Source: Parvibaculum sp046297875
Lineage (GTDB): Bacteria > Pseudomonadota > Alphaproteobacteria > Parvibaculales > Parvibaculaceae
NCBI RefSeq assembly: GCF_046297875.1
Contig: NZ_JBKBHD010000001.1
Location: 868,001 to 932,000 of the forward strand
DNA: 64,000 bases
Reading direction: 5' to 3'
Shown here: positions 19,038 to 27,165 of the stretch, in pieces
Position numbering within the stretch: the first letter of the stretch is position 1
Layout of the letters: the number at the start of each line of letters is the position of its first letter
The notes under the pieces: generated by a model
What the model was told of the DNA's origin: nothing
The model's database searches: none
Seen by the model: only the letters and a program-made list of their open reading frames with translations
Made by a program: the position numbers and the translations under genes

Positions 19038-19623
19038 TCACGAGTTGCCGGAAGGCATCGGCGCGATGTGACATGGCGTGCTTCGCCTGCGGCTCCATTT
19101 CGCCGAAAGTGATGTCGTGTCCGTCGGGAATGAAGATCGGATCGTAGCCGAAGCCCTTTTCGCCGCGCGGCGGCCAGGTCAGTTCGCCATCGACGCGGCC
19201 TTCGAAATATTCGACATGACCATCGGGCCAGGCAAGCGCGAGGCCGCAGATGAAATGGGCGCCGACATCGACGGGGCCCGCTTCCAGCATGCCGCGGCGG
19301 AGCTTTTCCATCGCGAATTCGAAATCCTTCGACGGCCCCGCCCAGCGCGCGGAATGAATGCCGGGCGCACCATTGAGCGCGTTGACGCAGAGCCCACTGT
19401 CATCGGCAAGGGCAGGCAGGTTGGCCGCCTTCGCGGCGGCGAGCGCCTTCAGCTCCGCATTGGCGCGGAACGTGTCGCCGGTTTCTTCCGGTTCATCGAG
19501 GCCGAGCGTGCCCGCCGATACCGTCTCGATGCCAAAGGGCGCGAGAAGATCGCCGATCTCGCGCACCTTGCCCGGATTGTGGCTTGCGACGACGAGCTTG
19601 CCGCCCTCGAATTTCCGCGTCAT
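19018..19623 (-). CDS. rdgB: XTP/dITP diphosphatase (RdgB/HAM1 family)
   Basis: Hydrolyses non-canonical purine nucleoside triphosphates (XTP, dITP, ITP) to monophosphates, keeping them out of nucleic acids. The protein has 201 residues. Family motifs: VVASHNPGKVREI at the N-terminus, LADDSGLCVNALNGAPG in the middle (catalytic Asp pair), and GEKGFGYDPIF then SHRADAF near the C-terminus. Its start overlaps the rph stop by 4 nt (ATGA) and its end overlaps hemW, so the three genes form one translationally coupled operon. Confidence 0.95.
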   Translation of the reverse strand: MTRKFEGGKLVVASHNPGKVREIGDLLAPFGIETVSAGTLGLDEPEETGDTFRANAELKALAAAKAANLPALADDSGLCVNALNGAPGIHSARWAGPSKDFEFAMEKLRRGMLEAGPVDVGAHFICGLALAWPDGHVEYFEGRVDGELTWPPRGEKGFGYDPIFIPDGHDITFGEMEPQAKHAMSHRADAFRQLVNACFAK

Positions 19624-20336
19624 TTCGATATGGCTTCCTTCTGCAGACGGACGAGGTCGGCCACGCTGCCCTTTGCAAGCTTCAGGAGAGAGAGAAATTC
19701 ATCTTCCGAAAAGGGATCGGCTTCCGCCGTGCCCTGGATTTCGCAGATGCCGCCGGCGCCCGTGATAACGAAATTCGCATCCGTATCGGCGGTCGAATCC
19801 TCGGCATAGTCGAGATCGGCGACGGGCACGCCCTGATAGATGCCGCAGGAAATCGCCGCGACATGGTCCTTGATGACCGGGGCGGAAATCATCGAGCGGG
19901 CGCGCATCCATTCGATGCATTGATGAAGCGCGATCCAGGCGCCGGTGATCGAGGCTGTGCGCGTGCCGCCATCGGCCTGAATGACGTCGCAATCGACGCT
20001 GATCTGGCGCTCGCCAAGGGCGCGCAGGTCCACCACGGCGCGGAGCGAGCGGCCGATCAGGCGCTGGATTTCCTGTGTGCGGCCCGACTGCTTGCCCTGG
20101 GCCGCCTCGCGGCGCATCCGCTCATGGGTCGAGCGCGGCAGCATTCCATATTCCGCCGTCACCCAGCCCTGCCCGCCGCCCTTCAGAAAAGGCGGTACAC
20201 GCTCTTCAAGGCTTGCCGTGCAGAGGACATGGGTGTCGCCGAAGCGGACGAGGCAGGAGCCTTCGGCATGTTTGGCGACGCCGGGTTCGAAGCTGACGGC
20301 CCGCACTTCATGCGGTTGACGGCCGGAAGGACGCAT
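19620..20336 (-). CDS. rph: Ribonuclease PH
   Basis: Phosphorolytic 3'-5' exoribonuclease that trims tRNA 3' ends and helps degrade structured RNA. 238 residues, the usual length. Typical motifs: MRPSGRQPHEVRAVSFEPG at the start, VLCTASLEERVPPF, GWVTAEYGMLPRSTHERMRRE, and SIDCDV-like SVDCDVIQADGGTRTASI. The gene heads the rph-rdgB-hemW operon and is divergent from hrcA, with 225 nt between the two starts; this order is common in alphaproteobacteria. Confidence 0.96.
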   Translation of the reverse strand: MRPSGRQPHEVRAVSFEPGVAKHAEGSCLVRFGDTHVLCTASLEERVPPFLKGGGQGWVTAEYGMLPRSTHERMRREAAQGKQSGRTQEIQRLIGRSLRAVVDLRALGERQISVDCDVIQADGGTRTASITGAWIALHQCIEWMRARSMISAPVIKDHVAAISCGIYQGVPVADLDYAEDSTADTDANFVITGAGGICEIQGTAEADPFSEDEFLSLLKLAKGSVADLVRLQKEAISK

Positions 20337-20561
20337 ATCGGTATTCCAGTGCTGGCTTGGTTTTGTCTTTCTGTTCGGGGCCTTGTTACATGGGGGCGGG
20401 CTTGCCGTAAAGGCAGGGGGACCGATTGACGCCCTGCCCTCGCCTTCCTATCTCGCCTCACGCGGCTTTTTCGCCGATAACAGGTTTCCAGTGGCCGGAA
20501 AGCGCATTAAATTGTTACCGAGTTTCAGGGACTTACCCTCAAGACGGAGACGGAGCGAGAT

Positions 20562-21617
20562 ATGGTCGGCGTGATGGATCTCAACGAGCGATCGCGCGAG
20601 ATCCTGCGCCGGGTGGTCGAGACCTATCTCGAAACGGGCGAGCCGGTGGGCTCGCGCTTCCTGTCGCGCCATCTGCCCATTTCGTTGTCGGCTGCCTCGA
20701 TCCGCAATGTGATGTCGGATCTGGAGGCGCTGGGCCTTATTTTCTCGCCGCATACGAGTGCGGGCCGGGTGCCGACGGAAGCCGGGCTTCGCATGTTCGT
20801 GGACGGGCTCCTTGAGATCGGCGACCTCTCGGACGAGGAACGGGTGTCCATCGAGCGGCAGGTGGCCGGCTCCCACAAGAGCGTCGAGGACGTGCTGGAC
20901 GAGGCATCGAAACTTCTTTCGGGCCTGAGCCATGCAGCGGGTTTCGTCGTCGCGCCGACCTATGATGCGGCGCTCAAGCATATCGAATTCGTGCCCATCG
21001 ATCAGGGCCGCGCGCTAGTCGTGATCGTGACGGAAGGCGGCGCGGTGGAAAACCGCGTGATCGACATTCCGAAGGGGCTCACCCCTTCCGCGCTGGCGGA
21101 AGCGACCAATTATCTCAATGCGCAGCTTCGGGGCCGCACGCTCGAAGAGGCGAAGGCGCTGATCGCCCGCGAGCTCGAAACGCAGAAGGCGCAGCTCAAC
21201 GAACTCACCGCCAAGGTGATCGAGGCGGGGCTTGCCACCTGGTCGGGCGCTGGCGCGTCGAACGACCCGCTGGCGAAATCTCTCATCGTGCGCGGCCGCT
21301 CGCGGCTTCTTGAAGATGTCCACGCGGTGGAAGACCTGGAGCGCATCCGGCTGCTTTTCGACGAACTCGAGAACAAGCGCGACCTCGTGCAGCTTCTGGG
21401 GCTTGCGGAAGAGGCGGATGGCGTCCGCATCTTCATCGGCTCGGAAAACAAGCTCTTTTCGCTGTCCGGCTCGTCGCTCATCGTCAGCCCCTATATGGAC
21501 ACGCAGCAGCGCGTGGTGGGCGTGCTTGGCGTGATTGGCCCGACGCGGCTCAATTATGCCCGCGTGATCCCGATGGTCGATTACACGGCAAAGCTTGTGG
21601 GCCGGCTCATCAACTGA
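20562..21617 (+). CDS. hrcA: Heat-inducible transcription repressor HrcA
   Basis: HrcA represses heat-shock genes by binding CIRCE inverted repeats and is kept active by GroEL. 351 residues: an N-terminal winged-helix domain (about 1-85) with LSAASIRNVMSDLEALGLI as recognition region and SPHTSAGRVPTEAGLRMFVD, then the HrcA dimerisation/GAF-like domain, ending RVIPMVDYTAKLVGRLI. The start ATG at 20562 has a GGAG site about 8 nt upstream. I found no CIRCE element upstream of hrcA, dnaK or hslV, so its targets (typically groESL in this class) are probably elsewhere. grpE follows after 94 nt. Confidence 0.95.
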   Translation: MVGVMDLNERSREILRRVVETYLETGEPVGSRFLSRHLPISLSAASIRNVMSDLEALGLIFSPHTSAGRVPTEAGLRMFVDGLLEIGDLSDEERVSIERQVAGSHKSVEDVLDEASKLLSGLSHAAGFVVAPTYDAALKHIEFVPIDQGRALVVIVTEGGAVENRVIDIPKGLTPSALAEATNYLNAQLRGRTLEEAKALIARELETQKAQLNELTAKVIEAGLATWSGAGASNDPLAKSLIVRGRSRLLEDVHAVEDLERIRLLFDELENKRDLVQLLGLAEEADGVRIFIGSENKLFSLSGSSLIVSPYMDTQQRVVGVLGVIGPTRLNYARVIPMVDYTAKLVGRLIN

Positions 21618-21711
21618 GCCCCTTGCGGCGCCCTGCCCGGTTGACATATCGGGCCCACGCGCGCACATCGGACCCAACAGCCGACAAACCGGAAAGAGAA
21701 CCGGACATAAA

Positions 21712-22335
21712 ATGACCGACGAGACCAAGAAGCAGGAAACCGAGGCCGCCGAGGCCATGGCAGAGACGCTGGCAAACGAACCCGCCGCCCAGGGCGAGGC
21801 CGCGCCCGAAGCCGTTGCCGGGCCGGACATTGCCGCGATCGAGGCCGAAAATGCCGATCTCCGCGACCGGCTGCTCCGCGCCGCCGCCGAAATGGAGAAT
21901 ACCCGCAAGCGGGCCGAGCGCGAGAAGCAGGATGCGGCGCGCTATGCCAATGCCGGTTTCGGCCGCGACATGCTGGAAGTCTCCGACAATCTCCGCCGCG
22001 CGCTCGCGACGCTGAAACAGGAAGAGCGCGACGCCGCGGGCGACAGCCTCAAGGCCATGATCGAAGGCGTCGAGATGACCGAGCGGCTGCTCACCGCCGC
22101 TTTCGAGCGGAACGGCATTCGCGAGATCACGCCGGAGCCCGGCGAGCGCTTCGACCCGAACCATCACGAAGCCATGTTCGAGGTGCCCGGCACCGGTCAG
22201 CCGGCGGGAACCGTGGTCCACGTGCTCGAAGCAGGCTACCGTATCGGCGACCGGCTGCTCCGCGCGGCCCGGGTCGGCGTTGCCAAGGATGAGGGAGGCG
22301 CGCAGAACGGCGGCAAGGTGGACACGACCGCCTGA
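21712..22335 (+). CDS. grpE: GrpE nucleotide exchange factor
   Basis: Exchanges ADP for ATP on DnaK. 207 residues, starting at ATG 21712; the upstream in-frame codons translate the hrcA-grpE gap and are rejected. The order is an acidic Glu/Ala-rich N-terminal tail (1-40), a long coiled coil (about 40-85, with ENADLRDRLLRAAAEMENTRKR), a four-helix region, and the beta domain with the signature FDPNHHEAMFEVPGTGQPAGTVVHVLEAGY. It lies downstream of hrcA on the same strand and is likely cotranscribed with it. Confidence 0.96.
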   Translation: MTDETKKQETEAAEAMAETLANEPAAQGEAAPEAVAGPDIAAIEAENADLRDRLLRAAAEMENTRKRAEREKQDAARYANAGFGRDMLEVSDNLRRALATLKQEERDAAGDSLKAMIEGVEMTERLLTAAFERNGIREITPEPGERFDPNHHEAMFEVPGTGQPAGTVVHVLEAGYRIGDRLLRAARVGVAKDEGGAQNGGKVDTTA

Positions 22336-22419
22336 GGCGCATGTTCTCGCGGGGGGCTTGCAGATTGGGGCTCCCTCCCCCATTCTCTATAACGTTGTTA
22401 TGAAGCAGGGGAGGATCTG

Positions 22420-23124
22420 ATGACAAATCTCTGGGCAGCTTCGGCCTTCTTTCTGGCGATCCATCTCGTCGTGGCGGGCACGGCGCTCCGGGCGGCGATT
22501 GTCGGCGTGATTTCCGAGCGGGCCTGGTTCGCGAGTTTTTCCATCGTCTCGCTCATCGGCATCGCCTGGCTTTCCATGAGCTATAACGAGGCGGTCACCG
22601 GGCCGAACCATCTTTATTGGGCGCCACCCATCTGGGCGATGCATCTCTCGCCCCTCGTCATTCTTCTGGCAGCCCTTTTCGTCGTCATCGGCGTCACGAC
22701 CCCGAACCCGACCTCGGTCGGCGCCGGCGACCTCGCGGCGGACCCCGAAGCCGTCAAAGGCATGCTGCGCATCACGCGCCATCCCTTTCTCTGGGGCGTC
22801 GCGATCTGGGCGGTCTGGCACATTCTCATCAATGGCGATCAGGCCTCGATCATCTTCTTCGGCACATTCGCGCTGCTCGCGGTGCTTGGCACCTTCTCGA
22901 TCGACGACAAGCGGCGCAGGAAGCTTGGCGACACCTGGAGGGGCTTTGCCTCGCGGACCTCGAACCTGCCCTTCGCCGCCATCATCGCCGGGCGCAATCA
23001 GCTGAAGATCGGCGAACTTGGCTGGTGGCGAATCCTGCTCGCGCTCGTCATTTTCGGCGGCGCCTTTTACGGCCATCTCTGGGCTTTCGGCGTGTCGCCC
23101 GTGCCGGGCTGGCATCCGTACTAG
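22420..23124 (+). CDS. NnrU family integral membrane protein
   Basis: 234 residues with six or so hydrophobic segments and the NnrU family pattern: FFLAIHLVVAGTALR, SYNEAVTGPNHLYWAPP, RITRHPFLWGVAIWAVWHIL. NnrU relatives occur in denitrification gene clusters and as isomerase-like membrane enzymes (carotene isomerase Z-ISO is a distant relative). No nitrite or nitric oxide reductase is nearby, so a link to denitrification is not supported here. The start is ATG 22420 with GGGGAGG 6 nt upstream. Its stop shares a CTAG with the stop of alkB on the other strand. Confidence 0.85.
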   Translation: MTNLWAASAFFLAIHLVVAGTALRAAIVGVISERAWFASFSIVSLIGIAWLSMSYNEAVTGPNHLYWAPPIWAMHLSPLVILLAALFVVIGVTTPNPTSVGAGDLAADPEAVKGMLRITRHPFLWGVAIWAVWHILINGDQASIIFFGTFALLAVLGTFSIDDKRRRKLGDTWRGFASRTSNLPFAAIIAGRNQLKIGELGWWRILLALVIFGGAFYGHLWAFGVSPVPGWHPY

Positions 23125-23780
23125 GCCGGTTTCGTCACCCGGCGCAGCGTCAGGTTGATCCTGCCGCCGCCGGGGACGAGGCGGGAGGAGCCGAAAATCA
23201 CGCGGTCGACACCGTGATAGCGCAGCCGCGACGGCCCGCCGATCACCAGCACGTCGCCGCTCGCGAGTCTGAAACTCCGAGATTTGTCGCCACGGGCGAA
23301 TCCGCCGACGCGGAAGACGCATGTATCGCCGAGCGAAAGCGAGACGACAGGGGCATCGAGCGCCTCTTCGTCCTCGTCGCGATGGAGGCCCATGCGCGAT
23401 TTCGGCGTGTCATAGAGATTGACGAGGCAGCATTCCGGCGGGGCGGGGTGGTCCGCCACATGCTGCCAAAGGGCGAGTAGGGCCGCCGGTATGGCCGGCC
23501 ATTTACGGCCGTTAACCGGGTTTGTTGACGAATAGGCATAGCCATCGGGCCGCGAGATCCAGCCCCGGTCCCCGAAATTCATCTGATGGATCGACCAGGG
23601 CTTGCCCGTGCGGGGCATGAGCGGGCGGTAGGGTTTTTCCGCCTTCAGGGCCGCGGTCAGTTCCGCCACGAGGGAGGCCTGCGCCGCCTCGCCCAGAAAA
23701 CCGGGATAGAGCGAAATCCCCTCGAAGCCCGTTTCGACCGGCTTCGGCGTGGCCTCGACTTTTGGCAGTCCGTGTGTCAT
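23121..23780 (-). CDS. alkB: Alpha-ketoglutarate-dependent DNA/RNA repair dioxygenase AlkB
   Basis: Removes 1-methyladenine and 3-methylcytosine from nucleic acid by oxidative demethylation, using Fe(II) and 2-oxoglutarate. 219 residues with the complete AlkB active site: H133-x-D135 in GLHRDEDE, H189 in RLRYHGVD, and the 2-oxoglutarate arginine signature RINLTLR (207-213). The nucleotide-recognition lid includes PVNGRKWPAIP. It is monocistronic. No ada-type regulator is present in the window. Confidence 0.95.
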   Translation of the reverse strand: MTHGLPKVEATPKPVETGFEGISLYPGFLGEAAQASLVAELTAALKAEKPYRPLMPRTGKPWSIHQMNFGDRGWISRPDGYAYSSTNPVNGRKWPAIPAALLALWQHVADHPAPPECCLVNLYDTPKSRMGLHRDEDEEALDAPVVSLSLGDTCVFRVGGFARGDKSRSFRLASGDVLVIGGPSRLRYHGVDRVIFGSSRLVPGGGRINLTLRRVTKPA

Positions 23781-23839
23781 ATTATCCGGCAGAACGGGTC
23801 GATGCCGCGTGCTGGCGCGGGCAACAGGGGGACAGGATC

Positions 23840-24406
23840 ATGGACAAGAGGATAATAGGGCAGCTTGCCGCGGTTTTCATCGGCTTTGCGCTGATGGCAA
23901 GCCTTTCGGGCTGTGCGGCGGCGGCGATTCAGGGGGCGACGCGGGCATCCGACAATGCCCGGATTCTCGCCAATGAGGACGCGGCGGCGCGGGGCGATGT
24001 GGGCGCGCAGATGAAAATGGGCGACAGCCATTGCTGCACCATCGCCGGGTCTGCCGGCGTCTTCAACAACCAGAAGGCGACCGAGTGGTACTGCAAGGCC
24101 GCGAAACAGGGCGAGCCGCGGGCCTTTTACGAGCTTGGCCGCATCTATTCGGGCGACCTCGTGCGCGGCATGAATGCGCCTGCCAAGGCAGCCGCCATGC
24201 TGACCACGCAGCGGGAGAACAAGCCGCTGGCGCTGATGTGGTTCAACCTTGCGGTGGACAAGAACTATCCCGACGCGATCGACGAGATCGGCAACCTGCG
24301 CAAGGAGATGACCGAACCGGAAATCCTGCAGGCCCGGCTTGCCAAGCAGGACTGGCAGAACCAGCCCTGCGAATGGAACCAGGCCTACCCCGACAACAAG
24401 CTTTGA
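23840..24406 (+). CDS. Sel1/TPR-like lipoprotein of unknown function
   Basis: 188 residues from ATG 23840 (GGGGGACAGGA upstream supports this start over an earlier in-frame codon). Residues about 8-28 are a signal peptide ending LSGC, a lipobox with Cys near 28. The mature protein has helical repeats in the Sel1 style: GDVGAQMKMG, KATEWYCKAAKQGEPRAFYEL, and LMWFNLAVDKNYPDAIDEI. Sel1 repeats are usually protein-protein scaffolds. No partner is evident. It is followed by a convergent small secreted protein gene. Confidence 0.75.
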   Translation: MDKRIIGQLAAVFIGFALMASLSGCAAAAIQGATRASDNARILANEDAAARGDVGAQMKMGDSHCCTIAGSAGVFNNQKATEWYCKAAKQGEPRAFYELGRIYSGDLVRGMNAPAKAAAMLTTQRENKPLALMWFNLAVDKNYPDAIDEIGNLRKEMTEPEILQARLAKQDWQNQPCEWNQAYPDNKL

Positions 24407-24414
24407 TGGCCGCC

Positions 24415-24451
24415 AAAAAGAAAGCGGACAGTGCATGAATGCACTGTCCGC
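24415..24451 (-). terminator. Rho-independent terminator of the 88-aa secreted protein gene
   Basis: Perfect 13-bp inverted repeat GCGGACAGTGCAT / ATGCACTGTCCGC (24424-24436 and 24439-24451) with a 2-nt loop. On the minus strand it is followed by TTTCTTTTT (24423-24415), the classic order for termination of the minus-strand gene ending at 24478. There is no T-run on the plus side, so it should act in one direction. Confidence 0.85.
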
Positions 24452-24477
24452 CGAATTCTCATGCCTGAAGGCCGAGC

Positions 24478-24744
24478 TTACTTCGCCATATAGGCGTCGA
24501 TCACTTCGCCCTTGTTCGACTTGATCGTCATGCCATCGGGACCGGCAGCGATTCGCGTCGTGACTTCCTTCGGCTCCTTGTTCTTGGAGACGAGTTCGAT
24601 ATCGGGATCGCCATCCTTCAGAACCCAGAGGCGTCCGTCATGGATATGAACGAAGAAGCCGTCCTTGGCGTATTTCGCCGCATCGGCGGCAAAGGCGGAA
24701 AGAGCCAGCATCGAGAAACCGGCGACGAGAGCGGCGAGCCGCAT
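24478..24744 (-). CDS. Small secreted protein (88 aa), unknown function
   Basis: The ATG at 24744 has a perfect GGAGG site 6 nt upstream, which decides the start. Residues 1-22 are a Sec signal peptide (hydrophobic LAALVAGFSMLALSAFA, probable cleavage after ADA). The mature part of about 66 residues is polar and looks like a small beta protein (FFVHIHDGRLWVLKDGD ... KEVTTRIAAGPDGMTIKSN). There is no Cys and no lipobox, so it should be free in the periplasm. I do not recognise a family. A strong terminator follows directly, supporting a real single-gene transcript. Confidence 0.75.
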   Translation of the reverse strand: MRLAALVAGFSMLALSAFAADAAKYAKDGFFVHIHDGRLWVLKDGDPDIELVSKNKEPKEVTTRIAAGPDGMTIKSNKGEVIDAYMAK

Positions 24745-25141
24745 GGGCAACCTCCAAGATTAAGTCATTAAACCGGAGCGGAGCCTAGTCGCGGCAGTTG
24801 ACAGTCCAGTGACAGATTGGTGTCAGTGGGTTGATTTTCGCACCCGGGCCGGGTTTCGAAACGGAACCCGGAAGTGACGGAAAATCCGTCACTTTTGTGC
24901 TTTTGGGCTCCGAAACGCCGATTGAGTCCTAAAAGCCCCGCCATGTGGCCATATTGCCGCATCAACGCTTGCGGGGCGTAGAACCCAAACCTATATACAG
25001 CGCAACGTTTCAACCCCCGTACCGGGATGAAATCCCGGCACGGACCCCCTTTTGGGGGCCGGTCATGCCGGGTTATCCCCGGCCAGCGGGTGCCTTCGAG
25101 GCCCGCCCGGCCTGCCGCATGTGAAAGAGGACCAACACACT
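24745..25141. promoter_or_regulatory. dnaK upstream region: paired hairpins, candidate heat-shock promoter and structured leader
   Basis: This 397-nt gap has no gene. It contains, in order, two adjacent hairpins (24849-24871 and 24872-24894), the candidate RpoH promoter at 24968-24996, and three further GC hairpins in the likely dnaK leader: 25022-25038, 25045-25058 (CCCCC-TTTT-GGGGG) and 25067-25083. I saw no CIRCE inverted repeat. Confidence 0.6.
24968..24996 (+). promoter_or_regulatory. Candidate sigma-32 (RpoH) promoter of dnaK
   Basis: CTTGCGG at 24968-24974, a 15-nt spacer, and CCTATAT at 24990-24996 resemble the alphaproteobacterial heat-shock pattern of CTTG followed by a C-rich Pribnow-type box. 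It would give a 5' leader of about 140 nt before the dnaK ATG. The match was made by eye and is not proven. Confidence 0.5.
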
Positions 25142-27067
25142 ATGGCTAAAGTCATCGGTATCGACCTCGGCACGACGAATTCGTGTGTCGCGGTGATGGA
25201 AGGCAACACCGCCAAAGTCATCGAGAATTCCGAAGGCATGCGCACCACGCCCTCGATGGTGGCCTTCACGCAGGACGGCGAACGCCTTGTCGGCCAGTCG
25301 GCAAAACGCCAGGCCGTCACCAACCCGACCAATACGCTCTTCGCGATCAAGCGCCTGATCGGCCGCTCCTACGAAGATCCGACGACCCAGAAGGACAAGG
25401 GCATGGTGCCCTACAACATCGTCCGTGCCGATAGCGGCGATGCCTGGGTGGAAGCGCAGAATCAGAAATATTCCCCCTCGCAGATTTCAGCCTTCATCCT
25501 GCAGAAGATGAAGGAGACGGCGGAAAGCTATCTCGGCGAGAAGGTCGAGAAGGCCGTCATCACGGTTCCGGCCTATTTCAACGACGCGCAGCGCCAAGCG
25601 ACCAAGGATGCCGGCAAGATCGCCGGCCTCGAAGTGCTGCGCATCATCAACGAGCCCACGGCGGCCGCGCTTGCCTATGGTCTCGACAAGAAGGATGGCG
25701 AGCTGATCGCGGTCTATGACCTTGGCGGCGGCACCTTCGACGTCTCGATCCTCGAGATCGGCGACGGCGTCTTCGAAGTGAAGTCGACCAATGGCGACAC
25801 GTTCCTCGGCGGCGAAGACTTCGACATGCGTCTCGTCAACTATCTCGCCGACGAGTTCAAGAAAGAGAACGGCATCGACCTGCGCGGCGACAAGCTCGCG
25901 CTGCAGCGCCTGAAGGAAGCCGCCGAAAAGGCGAAGATCGAACTTTCCTCGGCGACACAGACGGAAGTGAACCTGCCCTTCATCACGGCTGATGCGTCGG
26001 GTCCGAAGCATCTCACCATGAAGATCACGCGGGCAAAGCTCGAAGCGCTTGTGGAAGATCTCATCCAGCGCACGATCGACCCCTGCAAGGCGGCGCTGAA
26101 GGATGCGGGCGTCTCGGCCGGCCAGATCAACGAGATCGTTCTCGTCGGCGGCCAGTCGCGCATGCCGAAGATCCGCGAAGCGGTGAAGCAGTTCTTCGGC
26201 AAGGAGCCGAACATGTCCGTGAACCCGGATGAAGTCGTCGCCATGGGCGCGGCCATCCAGGCGGGCGTGCTTCAGGGCGACGTCAAGGACGTGCTGCTGC
26301 TCGACGTGACGCCGCTTTCGCTCGGCATCGAAACGCTGGGCGGCGTCTTCACGCGCCTTATCGACCGCAACACGACGATCCCGACCAAGAAGTCACAAAC
26401 CTTCTCGACGGCCGAAGACAACCAGTCGGCGGTGACGATCCGCGTCTTCCAGGGCGAGCGCGAAATGGCGGCGGACAACAAGCTGCTCGGCCAGTTCGAC
26501 CTTGTCGGCATTCCGGCCGCACCGCGCGGCGTGCCGCAGATCGAAGTCGCTTTCGACATCGACGCCAACGGCATCGTGAACGTGTCGGCCAAGGACAAGG
26601 CGACGAACAAGGAACAGACGATCCGTATCGAAGCCTCTGGCGGTCTCTCGGAAGCCGACATCGAAAAGATGGTGAAGGATGCCGAGGCCCATGCCGAGGA
26701 AGACAAGAAGCGCCGCGAGGAAGCGGAAACCCGCAACCACGCCGAAGCCCTTGCGAACGGCACCGAAAAGACGCTTGCCGAAAACGCCGACAAGATCGGT
26801 GCCGATGTGAAGGCGGAAGTCGAAGCGGCCCTTGAAGCACTCAAGACCGCGCTCGCCAGCGGCGATGCCACCGACATCAAGGCGAAGTCGGACGCGCTGA
26901 CGCAGGCCTCTATGAAGATGGGCGAAGCGCTCTACAAGGCAGCGCAGGCCGAAACCGAGGCGGAAGCAACCGGCGGCGGCGAGGGCGGCCAGGCCCATGA
27001 CGATGTCGTCGATGCGGACTTCGAGGAAGTCGACGACGACAAGAAAGATCAGGACAAGTCCGCCTGA
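25142..27067 (+). CDS. dnaK: Chaperone DnaK (Hsp70)
   Basis: ATP-driven cytoplasmic chaperone. 641 residues: the ATPase domain opens with GIDLGTTNSC (6-15), with DLGGGTFD at 193-200 and VLVGGQSRMP further on; the linker DVTPLSLGIETLGG leads into the substrate-binding domain, and the acidic tail ends EEVDDDKKDQDKSA. The start at 25142 is fixed by homology (MAKVIGIDLG) and an AGAGGA site. dnaJ follows 98 nt later, probably in one transcript. Regulation is probably through RpoH (see the promoter entry). Confidence 0.98.
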   Translation: MAKVIGIDLGTTNSCVAVMEGNTAKVIENSEGMRTTPSMVAFTQDGERLVGQSAKRQAVTNPTNTLFAIKRLIGRSYEDPTTQKDKGMVPYNIVRADSGDAWVEAQNQKYSPSQISAFILQKMKETAESYLGEKVEKAVITVPAYFNDAQRQATKDAGKIAGLEVLRIINEPTAAALAYGLDKKDGELIAVYDLGGGTFDVSILEIGDGVFEVKSTNGDTFLGGEDFDMRLVNYLADEFKKENGIDLRGDKLALQRLKEAAEKAKIELSSATQTEVNLPFITADASGPKHLTMKITRAKLEALVEDLIQRTIDPCKAALKDAGVSAGQINEIVLVGGQSRMPKIREAVKQFFGKEPNMSVNPDEVVAMGAAIQAGVLQGDVKDVLLLDVTPLSLGIETLGGVFTRLIDRNTTIPTKKSQTFSTAEDNQSAVTIRVFQGEREMAADNKLLGQFDLVGIPAAPRGVPQIEVAFDIDANGIVNVSAKDKATNKEQTIRIEASGGLSEADIEKMVKDAEAHAEEDKKRREEAETRNHAEALANGTEKTLAENADKIGADVKAEVEAALEALKTALASGDATDIKAKSDALTQASMKMGEALYKAAQAETEAEATGGGEGGQAHDDVVDADFEEVDDDKKDQDKSA

Positions 27068-27165
27068 TCCGGGGCCTCATCATGATGGCCGATTTCACAA
27101 CCACAAAAGCGGAGCGGGTGCGCGAAAGCACATCCGCGACGCATTCCGTTTCAGGGTGATCCCCC

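Noticed and set aside
20337..20561. Possible CIRCE or RpoH promoter between rph and hrcA
   Set aside because: No paired CIRCE arms were found, and the CTTG motifs present lack a matching -10 box at the right distance.
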